64,000 nt of DNA, from NCBI GenBank assembly GCA_034231615.1, contig CM067298.1:34230127-34294126 (forward strand), given 5' to 3'. Of this stretch, positions 11,062-22,713 are shown in pieces. Position numbers and translations under genes: made by a program. The DNA comes from Meghimatium bilineatum (taxonomy: Eukaryota; Mollusca; Gastropoda; Stylommatophora; Philomycidae). Positions within the stretch are counted from its first letter, which is position 1, and every line of letters starts with the position of its first letter. The notes below the pieces were generated by a model. It did not search any database. It worked only from the letters and a program-made list of their open reading frames with translations, and was not told where the DNA came from.

Positions 11062-11165
11062 GACAACAGTGACACATTGAATGCAGAATGTTGAACACCT
11101 CTGGTTTGAACGTGACAACATTGACACATTGAATGCAGAATGTTGAACACCTCTGGCTTGAACGT
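11062..11165. repeat. Tandem duplication, 2 x 52 bp
   Basis: Two copies of a 52 bp segment containing gacacattgaatgcagaatg, differing at a few positions. Confidence 0.9.
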
Positions 11166-11214
11166 ATACCCAGCTACTCTCCCAGATAATCAAGAAACGC
11201 TCCTATCGTTATAC

Positions 11215-11520
11215 AAATACCCAACATCATCACAGGTGGTGCCGTATGGTGTAGACGATCGTGGATCGCCACTACCAACTATTTCCACTTTCTATTATCA
11301 GATCATTGTTGACTCTGCCATGCCACGATGTCAGACTATCTAATGTTTTCTCGCGTTGTCGTCCTCGATCTCGCTTGCCTTCTATTGTATATGCTGCAAC
11401 AATGTTCTCCACATCTTCGAGTAGTATAAATTGCCCAAATAATAAATAGTATTTCTTATGTGATATTAATAAGTAAACCACTTCTCGAATTTGGCTTTTC
11501 AGCATCTCTTGGCAAGTTTT
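11215..11520 (-). mobile_element. LINE remnant: RT ORF tail (RGRQREK type)
   Basis: The minus strand encodes DVENIVAAYTIEGKRDRGRQ followed by REKTLDSLTSWHG, the GKR.RGRQREK..DSL..W tail known from non-LTR retrotransposon ORF2 proteins. Related tails lie at 28100-28420 and 47165-47520. No RT catalytic motif remains. Confidence 0.65.
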
Positions 11521-11904
11521 CTAGCTGTCTATGAGAATACTATGTTCTGGGAAAACATGTCATCGGAAGATAACTTTCCTATCGATACAGGTCTCTAGAC
11601 ACATCTATGTCTTGTGTAAAATATGATATCCAAAACTACTAAAATCTTCAACAATAAGAGTGTTATCATTGTACTCGATTTCTTTGGGAGATTTTTCCGG
11701 ATTATCAATTGAAGCTACGGAGTTACGTGCTATAGTGGTACTCTCAGTAGGTGGCGTGCCGCTTCGTTGAGAGTGACATGTTACATATGGGAAACCCTGT
11801 ACACTGAAGTCAATCTTCTACGACTTTTGAACCCTTTATTTTGAACATTGTACTCGAATGTTTTAATTCTGGGGCGAACAATAGAGAAAGCCACAAAGTC
11901 CGTT
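11521..11904. other. Unassigned sequence
   Basis: No repeat family or domain recognised. Confidence 0.4.
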
Positions 11905-12590
11905 AGTTTGTTTGTTTGTTAAGTAGGGATGTATGCCTCATATGGTCGAGGTCCGCATCTTTCAACCAAGGACTGGTGTCCATATTGGTTATATCGCGAC
12001 GGTTGGGGACCTGTGGTTTTTGTGGCTTGTCTGCCTGGTTGTTGCTAGGATGTGACTCTGTTAGCCGGGTTCGCTGTTGGGCCTCCTAGCGGCAGTCCTT
12101 ATATGGACTATGGCGTGGCTCTGCCTGTCTCCGGTATTGATGAGACTATAAGGTGGTAGTCCTTAAAAGGACTTTGTGTTGGATTGGTTGGAGCTCTTTC
12201 TTCTGCTATTTGCTGTGTTGTTCCTTCGCTGTGTCGGTCTGGGTTATAAGGTGGTAGTCCTTAAAAGGACAAATGCCTTTCTATTGATGTGGTTGGAGTT
12301 CTTTTCGTCTGCTATTTCCTGTGTTGTTCCTTCGCTGAGTGGGTCAGGATCACATGTCTGTAGTTGTCTAGGCAGACATTGGTTGTGCAGTATGGGTTGC
12401 TTATTGTACCTGTGGAGAAAGATTGATTTTTTGTTATTTAAAAAAAAAATATGAAATAAAGTTGATAGCCCTTATAAGGACTATATTCTGTCTGGTCAGT
12501 GCTCTTTGTTGTGTTGTGTCATCTCTGTGTTGTTCCTGTATTGGTTGGCTGTTGACTATATGCAGTGTGGCTTGTCTGCTGGTGTTACCA
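11905..12590 (-). mobile_element. Repeat element with recurring palindrome and AAAC-type tail
   Basis: The left edge is (gttt)n at 11907-11922, the same kind of tail seen on family L copies in minus orientation. The interior contains a palindrome four times in variant form: agtccttatatggact near 12095, agtccttaaaaggact near 12158, agtccttaaaaggac near 12256 and cccttataaggact near 12470. The segment ggttggagctctttcttctg...gttgttccttcgctg is present twice. Orientation is inferred from the tail. There is no credible ORF and no target-site duplication was found. Confidence 0.45.
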
Positions 12591-12639
12591 GTGGTTTTTT
12601 AAAAAAAATGTTTAATTAGATTTTTTTTTCTTCAAAAAG

Positions 12640-13010
<371 letters not shown>

Positions 13011-13977
13011 AAGAACACATTATCGTACTTTTTCTCTTTTAAAAAATTTTTTTCATTAAAATTACAAGACACAATATATACATACAATGGTATTATCTAC
13101 ATCTCTATTCTTCATTCGATACATGTTGTGATTATACTATTCTAGATATGACAATATATGGTATATGTTACAATCCTTTAAAGTCTTCCTGTTACATAGA
13201 GTACAAGCTTCTGTCACTTGTGTTTAGATTCCTGTTATTCAGTCTTTCTCCTGCATTCTCTCCTTCTTACATACCGTGCTCACCCACACATTCTTATTGT
13301 TCTTTTAGTCAGTTAGGACTACTAAATGTTTAATATATAGCATCATTTTGTCTTGATAATATTATTAGACTTACCTAATCTTGCTACCGTTGAGCTAGTC
13401 AAACATCGCCAATATGTATTCAGATATTTTATTTCCATTAATTTATAGAAATAAATATAGGTTGCTTTTGAGAGCCATTTGTATCATTAATTTCAATAAG
13501 CAACGGAAAGGATTACGTCTAGAAACACTAGAAAAGCGAAATATGAAAAGAAACTGCAGGATGATGTCCCTTTGAGAAAACTTTTTTTTATTATTCCTCG
13601 GTCGAGTATTATTATATTAGTTTCCTAGTCAATTTGCAATTGTTGTTAAACTATGAAGACGTTTCGAAATTGTGGAAATTCTTCGGTGAGGCAGTGCAAT
13701 AAAGCTTACTTGAACAATATTTCATTTGTTGACATTTCGCGTTCCTTTAGAACAAACATTTATCAGTGCAATATTAATTGTTCTAATGACGTGGTTGTAT
13801 GAAACGTTTGCGTGTATCAAAACAAATATAGATAGAAATAAAGTGCAGAATTAACTTTTATTATTTAAATTTTCTGACGGTAAAGAACAATCACTCTTCT
13901 ATTTCTCAATGGAGACACTTGTTTGATTGTTTTGTTTTATCGAATATAATAACACATATATCAAAGTGAGATTTCAT
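13011..13977. other. Unassigned sequence
   Basis: AT-rich. Nothing supported. Confidence 0.45.
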
Positions 13978-14089
13978 TCATAGCGTAAAATTGTTGTTTA
14001 TTATTTACAACATACATAGCGTAAAATTGTTGTTCATTATTTACAACATACATAGCGTCAAATTGTTGTTCATTATTTACAACATACAT
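13978..14089. repeat. Tandem repeat, 3 x 36 bp
   Basis: Three near-identical units containing catagcgtaaaattgttgtt followed by attatttacaacata. The minus-strand MYVVNNEQQF peptides come from this array. Confidence 0.92.
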
Positions 14090-16329
14090 GTGACATTTTG
14101 CGTGTTTCGATCCACACATCCGAGTTTGATATTCATTTTGGTATATTTTATAACTTAGACAGCGATAATCATAATCTACAAGACACACCCTGTGTTCCAA
14201 CTCTGAACTGAGACAATGCATGTTTGCATCTCTTTAACACACGACTTGTGTATTGAATTTTAAGCCGAACAAATGCAGTACCGTATTTCTCCACACAAAC
14301 TGTGTGCCATCTGTTGCAGTTTTAATGATGTGTTCCAAGCCGTCTACAAGACGTGTCATGATTATGAACTGTGAATTGAAACGGTGCGTCTTCTCACTTG
14401 TTTAAGTCACCACCTGTGTATTTATTTGACAAATCACGACCGCACCTATACAAGACACCACCTTCATGCTGACTCTGAGCTGAGAGGAGACTAAATGCGT
14501 GATCACACTTCTACAACATGCCACTTGTTTATCGAGGGTAGTCAAATGATGAACAATTTCCCAGGGTTTTGCAACCTATGAATATATCTGGTGACCCAAA
14601 GATGAGCATTATCAGTTCGAAGGAAGTTATTGAAAGGATTCACCTTGCTCCAGGATGGAACTTGTTCTCCCGTGAAGAAGAATCTCATTCTCCGCGGTTT
14701 TCTTTCTTTCCCAGTATACCCTATCCACTGACAGGAAAGCCATGAATTTGAAACGAGTCTCCTATTCAAAGAACATATCTACAACTAGAAGTATTTCAGA
14801 TATTGTATTTGTTCAAACATCAACGAGTTTCTTGTTGCGTGAGCATACATCCGGTAGGAAAACATTACTTTCAGCTGGACTTAAATCTCATGGAACTGAT
14901 ACCTTTACCAGAAGTTAGCAAACTTTTTAGATTGGCGGGCTGGAAATTTTGGTGATAAGTTTCCAGAACGCATTTTATTAGTATTTGGTGTTCCAAAATA
15001 GGATTTTCTGAGCTTGTGGATAAACGCATCTATTACTTTAATATCCTCTTGAATTGATTGGAAATATGGCCTGGCCGGTCAGATCTCAGACCGTATATTG
15101 CCAACCACTACTGTACATAATATGCTTGTGTATTATAATGAGATATTCCAAGTGAGAAATATCCCTGCATTTTATTGGGAAATATTTCTTATTCATCATT
15201 TCCCTACCCTCAGTGAGTTAACTACGAACACTTATTTATTGTGGCAAGTTTTGGGATACGATTCTTCAGTGACTGCTCATTTATGCTACGTCGCTACCCA
15301 CCAGACCCTACACGGCAGTTTCCACTCAAGACTAGAACAAAAGACCCTAGCCACGTTTATCGAAATCATATCTAACTTGATCTTGAACAGACGCGAGCCC
15401 TACATCCGCTAGGCAATGTACTTCGTGATGATGTCCGTAAATTGAGTAGATGTATTTCTTCGCATAAAAAACGGCAACTCTGTTCAACATAAATCAAGCA
15501 GATAAACAATGAGGTTCGGATACCAGTGTTTACAGGATACATTTCAGAAAGGTGTTTCAGAATCGCTGTTGGTCGCCTGGTCTTAATTGTATCGGACCCT
15601 GCTGTCATTGTTGTCAAGAGATCTGTCATGTGCTCAAGATGTCTGAAGTTCAATGCCAGATAGTGTCGTTTTATTGGCAAGCGCTACTTTTTAGGACACT
15701 ACCTCTCGTGATTGCTACGAATGGTACTCTTAGTAGCTGGTATGTTGTTTGAGATGTGTGGAATACATATTGGGGAAGGTCGGGTACAATGCGTTCGCTC
15801 CTTTGCACCATTCCAGTCTTTTAAATGAAGAGCGTAGAACTTTACATGTAGAACTTTACATGTAGAACTTTAACACTAGAAGTCGCATGTAGGAAACGTG
15901 CATTCATTTGCATTTCACAAAATAATTGACTACAGGAAATGAATTATTTATTGAACACTATCAGTTTGCCTAATGAAATGTTACCCACGGGTAACTTTTA
16001 ACGTCCTGGCAGGTATGAATAACTTGTCCACATATTTTTATTGAAAGTATAGTGTTGTGATTACATCAAGCTATTTCGCAGAAATCGATACCGATTCATT
16101 CGTAATTATAGACAGATGTGAAGTGTATGAAATGATATGTATAGGGGGAGGGACGCTTCCTTTTCAGCTGTTGTTAAATTAATTGTTAGGTGCTACTTAA
16201 ACGTTTCAATAATATTGCCAGTATTACGTGAAATGATAATGCTGTCCCTCGCTTAATATTTTACACAAACGTATCAGTAACATAAGAAACAAACTGGTGT
16301 GATTGGGGTTTCGTGGCCTTCCAAAATGA
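14090..16329. other. Unassigned sequence
   Basis: The longest featureless stretch in the first half. Open frames at 15098-15412 (+) and 15372-15680 (-) reach about 100 codons but overlap each other, and neither has a recognisable domain. A triplicated gtagaactttacat occurs at 15847-15873. Confidence 0.45.
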
Positions 16330-16710
16330 CAAGAAATTAGCTGAGAAGTCAGCTGCACTACAACATCCAGTATGAAAATGGAAATAGAAGCGATGACAGT
16401 AGCTCTCACTTGGCTGGCGATGCAACCACCATCAGACTGATTTTATCGGACTCTCAAAGTATGCTGCGCAAGATAGAAATGTGTATGATCAGAACTGAAT
16501 ACACTCTTCTCAGCACTCTTCTTTAACATGGATCTACTGCACAGGTCATATTGGGGATTAGGGGAAACGAAAGAACCGATGTGTTGGCTGGTAAAGCCTT
16601 GGTGAACGGCACCGAGATAAGAAGAGACAAGGTTGAATTGATTACAGCAGTCATTGATACCGTACGAGAAAACAAGGAAGAGGTCGAACGAGACAACGTA
16701 CATATTTAAA
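16330..16710 (+). pseudogene. Retrotransposon RNase H domain remnant
   Basis: Pieces of an RNase HI-type domain can be followed across frameshifts. MKMEIEAMTVALTWLA carries the catalytic-Glu helix. ILSDSQSMLRKIEM carries the third acidic residue in an SDS motif. Then IRGNERTDVLAGKALV gives the C-terminal GNE.AD.LA motif, ending in EIRRDKVELITAVIDTV. The first strand with the first Asp is not recognisable. At least one frameshift and stops (after PPSD) make it non-functional. It is related to the better copy at 40627-41311. The source is probably the 3' part of a non-LTR element with an RNase H domain. Confidence 0.7.
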
Positions 16711-16837
16711 AAATGGTAGAAATGAGAGGACTAGCGGCAATATGAGAAAGTGCTTCCTCTCCGGAATGATCAGAAGTAATAGATTTACAAGTAGGTATTA
16801 TCATAAAGTCACATATACATATTGATATATAACTTCT

Positions 16838-17040
16838 AGTCTTAATCTGTGGTTTCCAAGAGAACAGTTCGTGTCTCCGATAACCGATGTACCGGATTCG
16901 ATTCCCGTAGCAGACAGTTATGCATTCGGACCGTTGAGATAGCAACGACAAACTACTGAACCTATTTATATTGCCTAGAAAATCAGTACATCGAATAAAT
17001 TATAGGTTGATGGCGCCGTTCTGAACAGAATATGCTTCTA
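16838..17040 (+). mobile_element. tRNA-derived SINE, copy 1
   Basis: The tRNA-like head keeps a good B box, ggattcgattccc (16892-16904), next to a degenerate acceptor end gcagac. The body contains aaactactgaacctatttat, then attgcctagaaaatca, then ttgatggc. The same body in the same order is found reverse-complemented at 45172-45374, so the two form one SINE family. Confidence 0.7.
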
Positions 17041-17149
17041 AACAAATATAACTAATTACGTACTCTCTTATATAAATATTGAAATAACTATTACCATGTA
17101 AACGTTATTATAGTTAAAGATGCGTGAAATTATGCATACACACACATCG

Positions 17150-17245
17150 TCGGCTGAAATGCAAACGACCATTATTCATACACACATACATATATACAGA
17201 CATACATACACACATCGTAGGCATGCGCACACACATATATGTTGA
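17150..17245. repeat. (CATA)n / (CACA)n microsatellite
   Basis: Interrupted CATA and CACA runs. Confidence 0.8.
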
Positions 17246-17254
17246 TATTGTTCC

Positions 17255-17293
17255 ACTTTTTAGATATGTCTTTGCCTACGAGTTCGTAGATGG
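17255..17293 (-). mobile_element. LINE family Z 3' end, left part of an interrupted copy
   Basis: Contains tagatatgtctttgcc then gagttcgtagatgg, matching the reverse complement of the end of the coding region of copy Z near 58165-58205. The LINE resumes at 18453 after a family L insertion. Confidence 0.65.
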
Positions 17294-18452
17294 TTTCTCT
17301 TCTTCTGCGTTCGCTCTCTTATAATCACAACGAATAAATTGTGTGATTTCCTCTGGGGAGCGCGAAGTACTGAAGTGCATTTACTGCTAGTTACAAAGTA
17401 GAACTGTGCTATTTACACTTATGCCGACTCACTATGTCGCCTGGACATCCAAGGTCCAGTACATCATTTTTCATAATACCTTTATTCGGGTAAATGGCTT
17501 TCCTAGTCTGTGACAGCCTGCGTATATGCCGACAGGCGGCGGGTGTGTATTTGACTCTTCACCGAGACGGTTGTCGTTCAGATCTAGCTCGCACGAGGCG
17601 TTTCATGGCCTCGTGTAATTAGACGTACAGTACCTGTGCCAATCGAGTACTTCACCTTTTCTGTCTTCGAGCTTGGTTTAGGAAGAACTCGATTGAAGAG
17701 TTGGACCCGGTCTCTTTTGCCTTCTTAGCCAAGGTGTTATTAACCGACATCGTGAACCCCTCATTCAAATCTGAGTCTCACCCTGCGTTTTGGAGCACTG
17801 GGGACTTAAAGCGTGTTCTCCAGCTAAACAACTTTGTCCCATATGTGCTTCAGCCTATCGGGTACTGAACTCTTTCTCCCCGCGAGCATGTTTCCGGTAT
17901 AGAACACAAATTCGACAGTGGAGTTGGGCCGTCTGTCTTCTTGGCCGAGAGCCCACGATTGGGTCTCTGCCCGTAAGGAGAACCTGTAACTAGACGTTTG
18001 TGTCAAGCCGACATAACTTTTAGTTTCGGTTTCCTTAAAACGTTGTCCCTGTCTATTTCCGTATCGCTCTGACCTCCGGCGTTATGCTGCCCTCTCTTTG
18101 TACTCAGTATGTTATCTTTCGATTCTCTCTATGCATCTGGCTGTTCGTATCGTATTGACCACCCACCGATTGCTCGGACCTGGCTGTTTTGAGCCACTGT
18201 GTATCGACAATGACATTGTATGTGTTGGCATAGAGTTGTCGGAGATATTGCTTGTATATGTAATCTAATCTCATTGCGTCTGCTGCTTTCATAATCTCTT
18301 AACACGATCTAAAATGTGTTCGCCAGATATAATATAGCACGAGCCGCGTACTTCTGTTTCCAGGGTGCACCACGAGAAGGTACTTGTGGGATCTTGGTTA
18401 TCTGCAAACCCTGGATCCGCCGAGAATGGTGTGGTACTCTTTGCATCCCGGA
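17294..18452 (-). mobile_element. Retroposon family L, copy 2 (1,159 bp), nested in a LINE
   Basis: Inserted in a family Z LINE: gtagatgg at 17286-17293 and agatga at 18453-18458 flank it, and the LINE reading continues across. The element's 3' end (left edge) keeps a gagagcgaacgcagaagaag-type tail shared with SINE A. The two internal units lie near 17637-17715 and 17848-17935. The 5' end is at 18452 after a caaagagtaccac block. No conserved ORF. The target-site duplication is short and mutated (agatg, 5 exact bases). Confidence 0.8.
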
Positions 18453-18960
18453 AGATGACTAATAAGCCCTGTTCGAGCCTTAAATGCCCTTGGACCGTTC
18501 GGACATGAAATGACCACGTAGACAGTTGTTGGTCTATCCATGACTTTCAAGCTGCTCTCCGTTGTTGAGCTGCTGCATTTCTCTTCTTTTCAGATGATGA
18601 TGCGCCTTTTTTACTATAGAGCGCCATGTAAATCTATTTTGTGCCCGTTCTTCCTGTGTCTCTTGCCTGTTTCAAAGACGTTACATGAGGTCTTTAACAA
18701 GTCCTTTCAACGCTTCGTTTGGCCACCTTGAGATCGTATACCATTATTCAGCTCACCATAGAGAAGTACCCTTGGCAGTGATGATCTGACGTGGATGTGA
18801 AAATGACTTGTACTGGAGCTTTTGATTTAAGTGAGGAGTTGTGGAAGAGGTCGATCTCGCTCTCTTGTAGGACCTCATTGTGAACCAGTGGCAAAACGAG
18901 TCGAGATGGCTGGAAGTAAAGTTCCAAGCAGTGGATGGTCATGGTTTCCATGCATGTATA
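18453..18960 (-). mobile_element. LINE family Z 3' part, right part of the interrupted copy
   Basis: On the minus strand it runs from the ORF tail toward the 3' end: the KDSLK region near 18690, the cagcagctcaacaacggaga block near 18565, and the gggcttattagtcatct block at 18455-18471. It matches copy Z from about 57890 to 58170. Stops and small indels make it dead. Confidence 0.7.
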
Positions 18961-19250
18961 CATACATACATACATATACACACACACACACGCACGCACG
19001 CACGTACACGAACGCACGCACGCACGCATACACGCATACATGCATACATGCATTCATGCATTCATGCATACATACATACATTCATACATTCATACATGCA
19101 TACATATACACACACACACGCACACGTACACACAGACAGACACACGCACGCAATCACGCCCACTCGTGCGTGCGCACCCACACATATACTTCATGCATGC
19201 GCTCACGTACTCACGCACGTAAACACACACAAACATGCAACTATATATAT
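18955..19250. repeat. CATA / CACG / CACA compound microsatellite
   Basis: Interleaved tetra- and dinucleotide repeats. The His-Thr-rich frames on the plus strand and the Cys-Val-rich frames on the minus strand are repeat translations. Confidence 0.93.
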
Positions 19251-19394
19251 AATACATAATTGGTACTCCACGACCTGAAGACATTCCCTTTTATACAGTA
19301 ACTTGATAAGGCAAATGTTCAATGTGTGTCTTAAAAAGTTGTTCTTGAAGTGAACATATTACTATTCGCTAAACACTTTGTTGCCTTTCATCGC

Positions 19395-19790
19395 AGGAGT
19401 AGAAAAGTTTTCTGTAGATGGCCCTCGTGTGTGCTGAGTATATTGCGACTCTTTTATTAATATGTCGCCTCTTTTATTTCTGTTGTCCATCGTTTTCGTG
19501 GTCGGCCTCTATGTCTGCCTTCACTGTATATGTGTAGCATAGCTTGCTGTGGTATGCTGTCTGATGGTAGTCTGCTGATGTGTGCAAACCATGTTATCTG
19601 TTGTCTCTTAAGATATTCCAAGAATGGAATGGCACCGGTTCGTCGTATAATGTCATCATTTCTCACTCTGTCTCTTAGCGATATTCCAAAGATTCTGCGC
19701 AAGCATGCCATTTCAGCTGTCACAAGTTTAGCTTTAGCTTTTTCTATCGCTGTCCAGACAGACTACTCTTCATTTTACTATGAGCCATTG
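19395..19790 (-). mobile_element. LINE remnant: RT ORF tail
   Basis: The minus strand reads KLVTAEMACLRRIFGISLRD, then RVRNDDIIRRTGAIPFLEYL, then QQITWFAHISRLPSD, then GRHRGRPRKRWTTEIKEA. This is the segment after the RT thumb in many ORF2 proteins. One open frame covers 19457-19723. A relative lies at 55255-55700. Confidence 0.75.
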
Positions 19791-19800
19791 TGTTCTCACT

Positions 19801-20239
19801 GACGGTTTGCTAATCCTGCCTCATTGTTGTATCAGGAAATTCACATGGCTACACCGCGATATCTAACTAACACATACAGAAAGAAACCACATATTCCATG
19901 CGAATAGTCCTGAAACACCGAACTGAACTTTCATTTATGGTCACGGAAATAACACAGCTGTTACTTCACGCCATTTTACCGGGAGTGAACATATATGATA
20001 TATTTTAGAGAATTGAATCCAGAGCATCGCTTTTCAATGGAGCAATTTCTTTCATATTGGTCACTGGGGTGTTATTGTTTGAAAACCTTTCGGACTAGAC
20101 AAAATATGCCCTAGGCATCCAATTATAATAGTTTGCAATTGTCTGTTATAACGAGAGGTTTTTAACTATGACAGTGTAAGAAATAATGACACTGTAAGAA
20201 ACATGACAGATTGCTGAAAACTTACAACAGAGTGGCACT
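19801..20239. other. Unassigned sequence
   Basis: No supported feature. Confidence 0.4.
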
Positions 20240-20500
20240 ACTTTTTCTTCTGAATTTGTTCTCTAAATCCTGCAGATTATGAGAATATAATGTGCTGTGT
20301 CATGGTTTAAAGCTAGATACGATATTTGCTCCTTTCGTACTGATACATTCGACTTCGGAATGACGTCTGAGTCCCTTTGACCCTTTATGGATGTGACAGC
20401 CAACTACATCCAACCACTTCCTTAGTCGCTCCGTACGAGATTAATGGAAGGTAAATATTGTTGCTAATCTTAACTTCTCTTTCCGATCCAGCTGCCCATT
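20240..20500 (-). mobile_element. SINE A copy, diverged
   Basis: On the minus strand it carries tctgcaggatttagagaac, the ggagcaaatatcgt block and the decayed gatgtagttggctgtcac palindrome near 20400. A small isolated SINE A-like tail (cttcttcgttcgctttcag) occurs separately at 20680-20698. Confidence 0.65.
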
Positions 20501-21075
20501 TTAACAGATCGGCACAAAGAACAACTAACACGTCACATAAAATAAGAAATATATGTTTGTATCTTTGTTGCACTTAATGTTTCTAAGCCATATAATTGAA
20601 CTGATAAAATTTTCACCCATCTCCTATTGTTTGTAAATGTACTTATTTCAATATAATATTTCCTCTCTTTCTTCTTTTTCTTCTTCGTTCGCTTTCAGAT
20701 TTCCACAGTGATGTCTTTAGCAATGGTGGCAGTCAATGTTAGACTTCTAGCAGTACGAAATCTGCAACAAATGTTCGACTGTTGTATGACTGATACCTCA
20801 GATGAATAAGTCTGATGTGTCCATCTTGTTTTTGTGATATCCGCGGCATCGCAGTCTGTTAAGTTAGTTCGCAGTTGGAAAATGGTCGCCTGTTCTCGTC
20901 TGGAGATCTTATGATAGGAGTCATGTTGTTTTATGTGATTTTGTTGCTAGCGTTACTAGTTTGATTAGAGAGTGGCTTTACTTGTTTAGCCTGACTACCG
21001 CCGTAGCTTGTACATCACTCTATTACAATACTGTTGATATTGCAATTCCCATTATTGAACTATAGACAGCAATGT
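20501..21075. other. Unassigned sequence
   Basis: Contains only a GAA-tail fragment at 20669-20700 resembling the end of SINE A. Confidence 0.4.
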
Positions 21076-21240
21076 CACTATCACTAACAGATGTAAATAT
21101 GGTACATATAACAAAACAAAACACAGAATATAATCAACAGATGACAATACACAGGACATGTGTATATATTGTCATCTGTTGATTATATTCTGTGTTTTGT
21201 TTTGTTATATGTACCATATTTACATCTGTTAGTGATAGTG
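21076..21240. repeat. Perfect inverted repeat, 74 bp arms, 17 bp spacer
   Basis: 21076-21149 and 21167-21240 are exact reverse complements over all 74 positions. The spacer is 21150-21166. Pairing stops on both sides (t at 21075 opposite t at 21241; c at 21150 opposite a at 21166). The arms resemble no other element in the window. It could be a recent foldback duplication, a hairpin-RNA locus, or an assembly or library artefact. Confidence 0.95.
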
Positions 21241-21939
21241 TGTAGTGTTTTAGTCATCATTCAGTAGGACTTCATTACCTGTGTTACACGTGAGTATTAT
21301 TTTCCATTATCTTCTACTAGCAGTACCACCTTCTAGAGACAACAATGTCAGATTACTGCCAAGGGATTAATTACAACAAATTATTCCGTAAAGCACCTGA
21401 AAGTATTACATGATTATAACATACAGTAGAATCAAAAATATTATTACATCTGCGTTATTTTCAGTACTAGAGTTTTTGTCATCACAGGATTGATGAAGAT
21501 ATAAACAAGAATTATTTATAGCCGGATCACAGAGAAATTGTAACCAAATCTACAAGTAATAAATCGACATCATATTCTCTTTCCTACTTGTCACTTGAGT
21601 TCCAAATTAAAATATAGATGCGTCTGTAGAGACGGAGAAAAAAAATATAGTGTTCGGAACATTACTTCGGTTCAATATAACAGAGAAACCATTTAGATGT
21701 GATATAGGTCGACATCTGCGCGTGTGAGTACTAAAGACTTTCTCATGAGCCGAGCTGGCAACGAAAACATAATCTTGCCATCAGTTAGTGCTATCCTGGC
21801 TGTATCAAATCACAGTCTGTCTGAGAGAGCATGGCATATGGAAAGCCACGTCATTCATATAATAATGAAATTATTCTGGTCAACTTTCTTCAACTTATTT
21901 CTTCAGACATAATAAGGCAAAGTTTGCAGTGCATAGTAA
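21241..21939. other. Unassigned sequence
   Basis: No supported feature. Confidence 0.4.
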
Positions 21940-22440
21940 TAGTCACCGAAATAGTAGAAGTAGTAGTGATAGTAGTAGTGATAGTAGTAGTGATAGTAGT
22001 AGTGATAGTAGTAGTGATAGTAGTAGTGATAGTAGTAGTGGTTGTTGTAGTAGTACTAGACGTAGTAGTAGTAGTATTAGTAGTAATTATGTTAGTATTA
22101 ATAGTTGTAGTAATAGTAATTATAGAAGTTGTAGTTGCTGTTTTTGTTGGTATAGTAGTATCAGCACTAGTAGCATAATTAGCAGAAGTAGTAGTAGTAG
22201 TAGGAGGAGGAGAAGTAGCAGTAGTAGTAGCAGTAGTTGTATAATTAGTAGAAGTAATAGTATCACTTGTAGTAGTGGTTTCACTAGCATAATTCGTAGT
22301 GGTAGTAACACTAACAGTAGTTTATTTAGTATTATTATTATTAGTAGTAATATCAGTTGTAAGATTGTTTGCATAGGAAGTAACAGTTTTAATTGGCAGT
22401 TATTAAAATTAGATTTAGCAATATCATCTTTAATGTAATT
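21940..22440. repeat. (AGT)n microsatellite with degenerate extension
   Basis: Includes eight regular tagtagtga-type units near 21960-22040, then increasingly mixed AGT/AGA/AGC triplets. The 169-codon Ser-rich frame is a translation of the repeat and is not called as a gene. Confidence 0.93.
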
Positions 22441-22713
22441 AGCAAAAGAGGAATTTAATAAAGTTGTAGCTATTAATAGTATCAGATGTAGTGTTTGGAA
22501 TAAGTGATATTATCATTATCAAATGTAGTAGATGAAGTTAGTAATCGTATCAATATCAGATGTAGTGGTTGTAGTTCGTAATAATAATGTTTTGTATCAG
22601 ATATGGTGATTGTGTTTAGTAATATTATCAGTATTCGATGTGGTGGCTGTAGTTAGTAATAGTATCAGCCTCAGAGATAGTTGTTATATTTATTATTAGT
22701 ATAAGTACAAGTG
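22441..22713. repeat. Degenerate TAG/TAT-rich sequence
   Basis: Old relatives of the array to its right are visible (atggtgattgtgtttagtaa, then tggctgtagttagtaat), so the 30 bp array once extended further left. Confidence 0.55.

Noticed and set aside
15098-15680. Two overlapping frames of about 100 codons on opposite strands
   Set aside because: No recognisable domain, no homologous copy in the window, and mutual overlap; length is compatible with chance.
16892-16917. Functional tRNA gene from its good B box
   Set aside because: Acceptor stem not complementary, and the copy at 45172-45374 shows that the flanking body belongs to a SINE.
18831-19278. His/Thr-rich open frames of 95-142 codons
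   Set aside because: Three overlapping frames over a CATA/CACG microsatellite; the parts outside it belong to a LINE remnant.
21929-22438. 169-codon Ser-rich open frame
   Set aside because: It is a translation of an AGT microsatellite with mixed triplets; no start context or domain.
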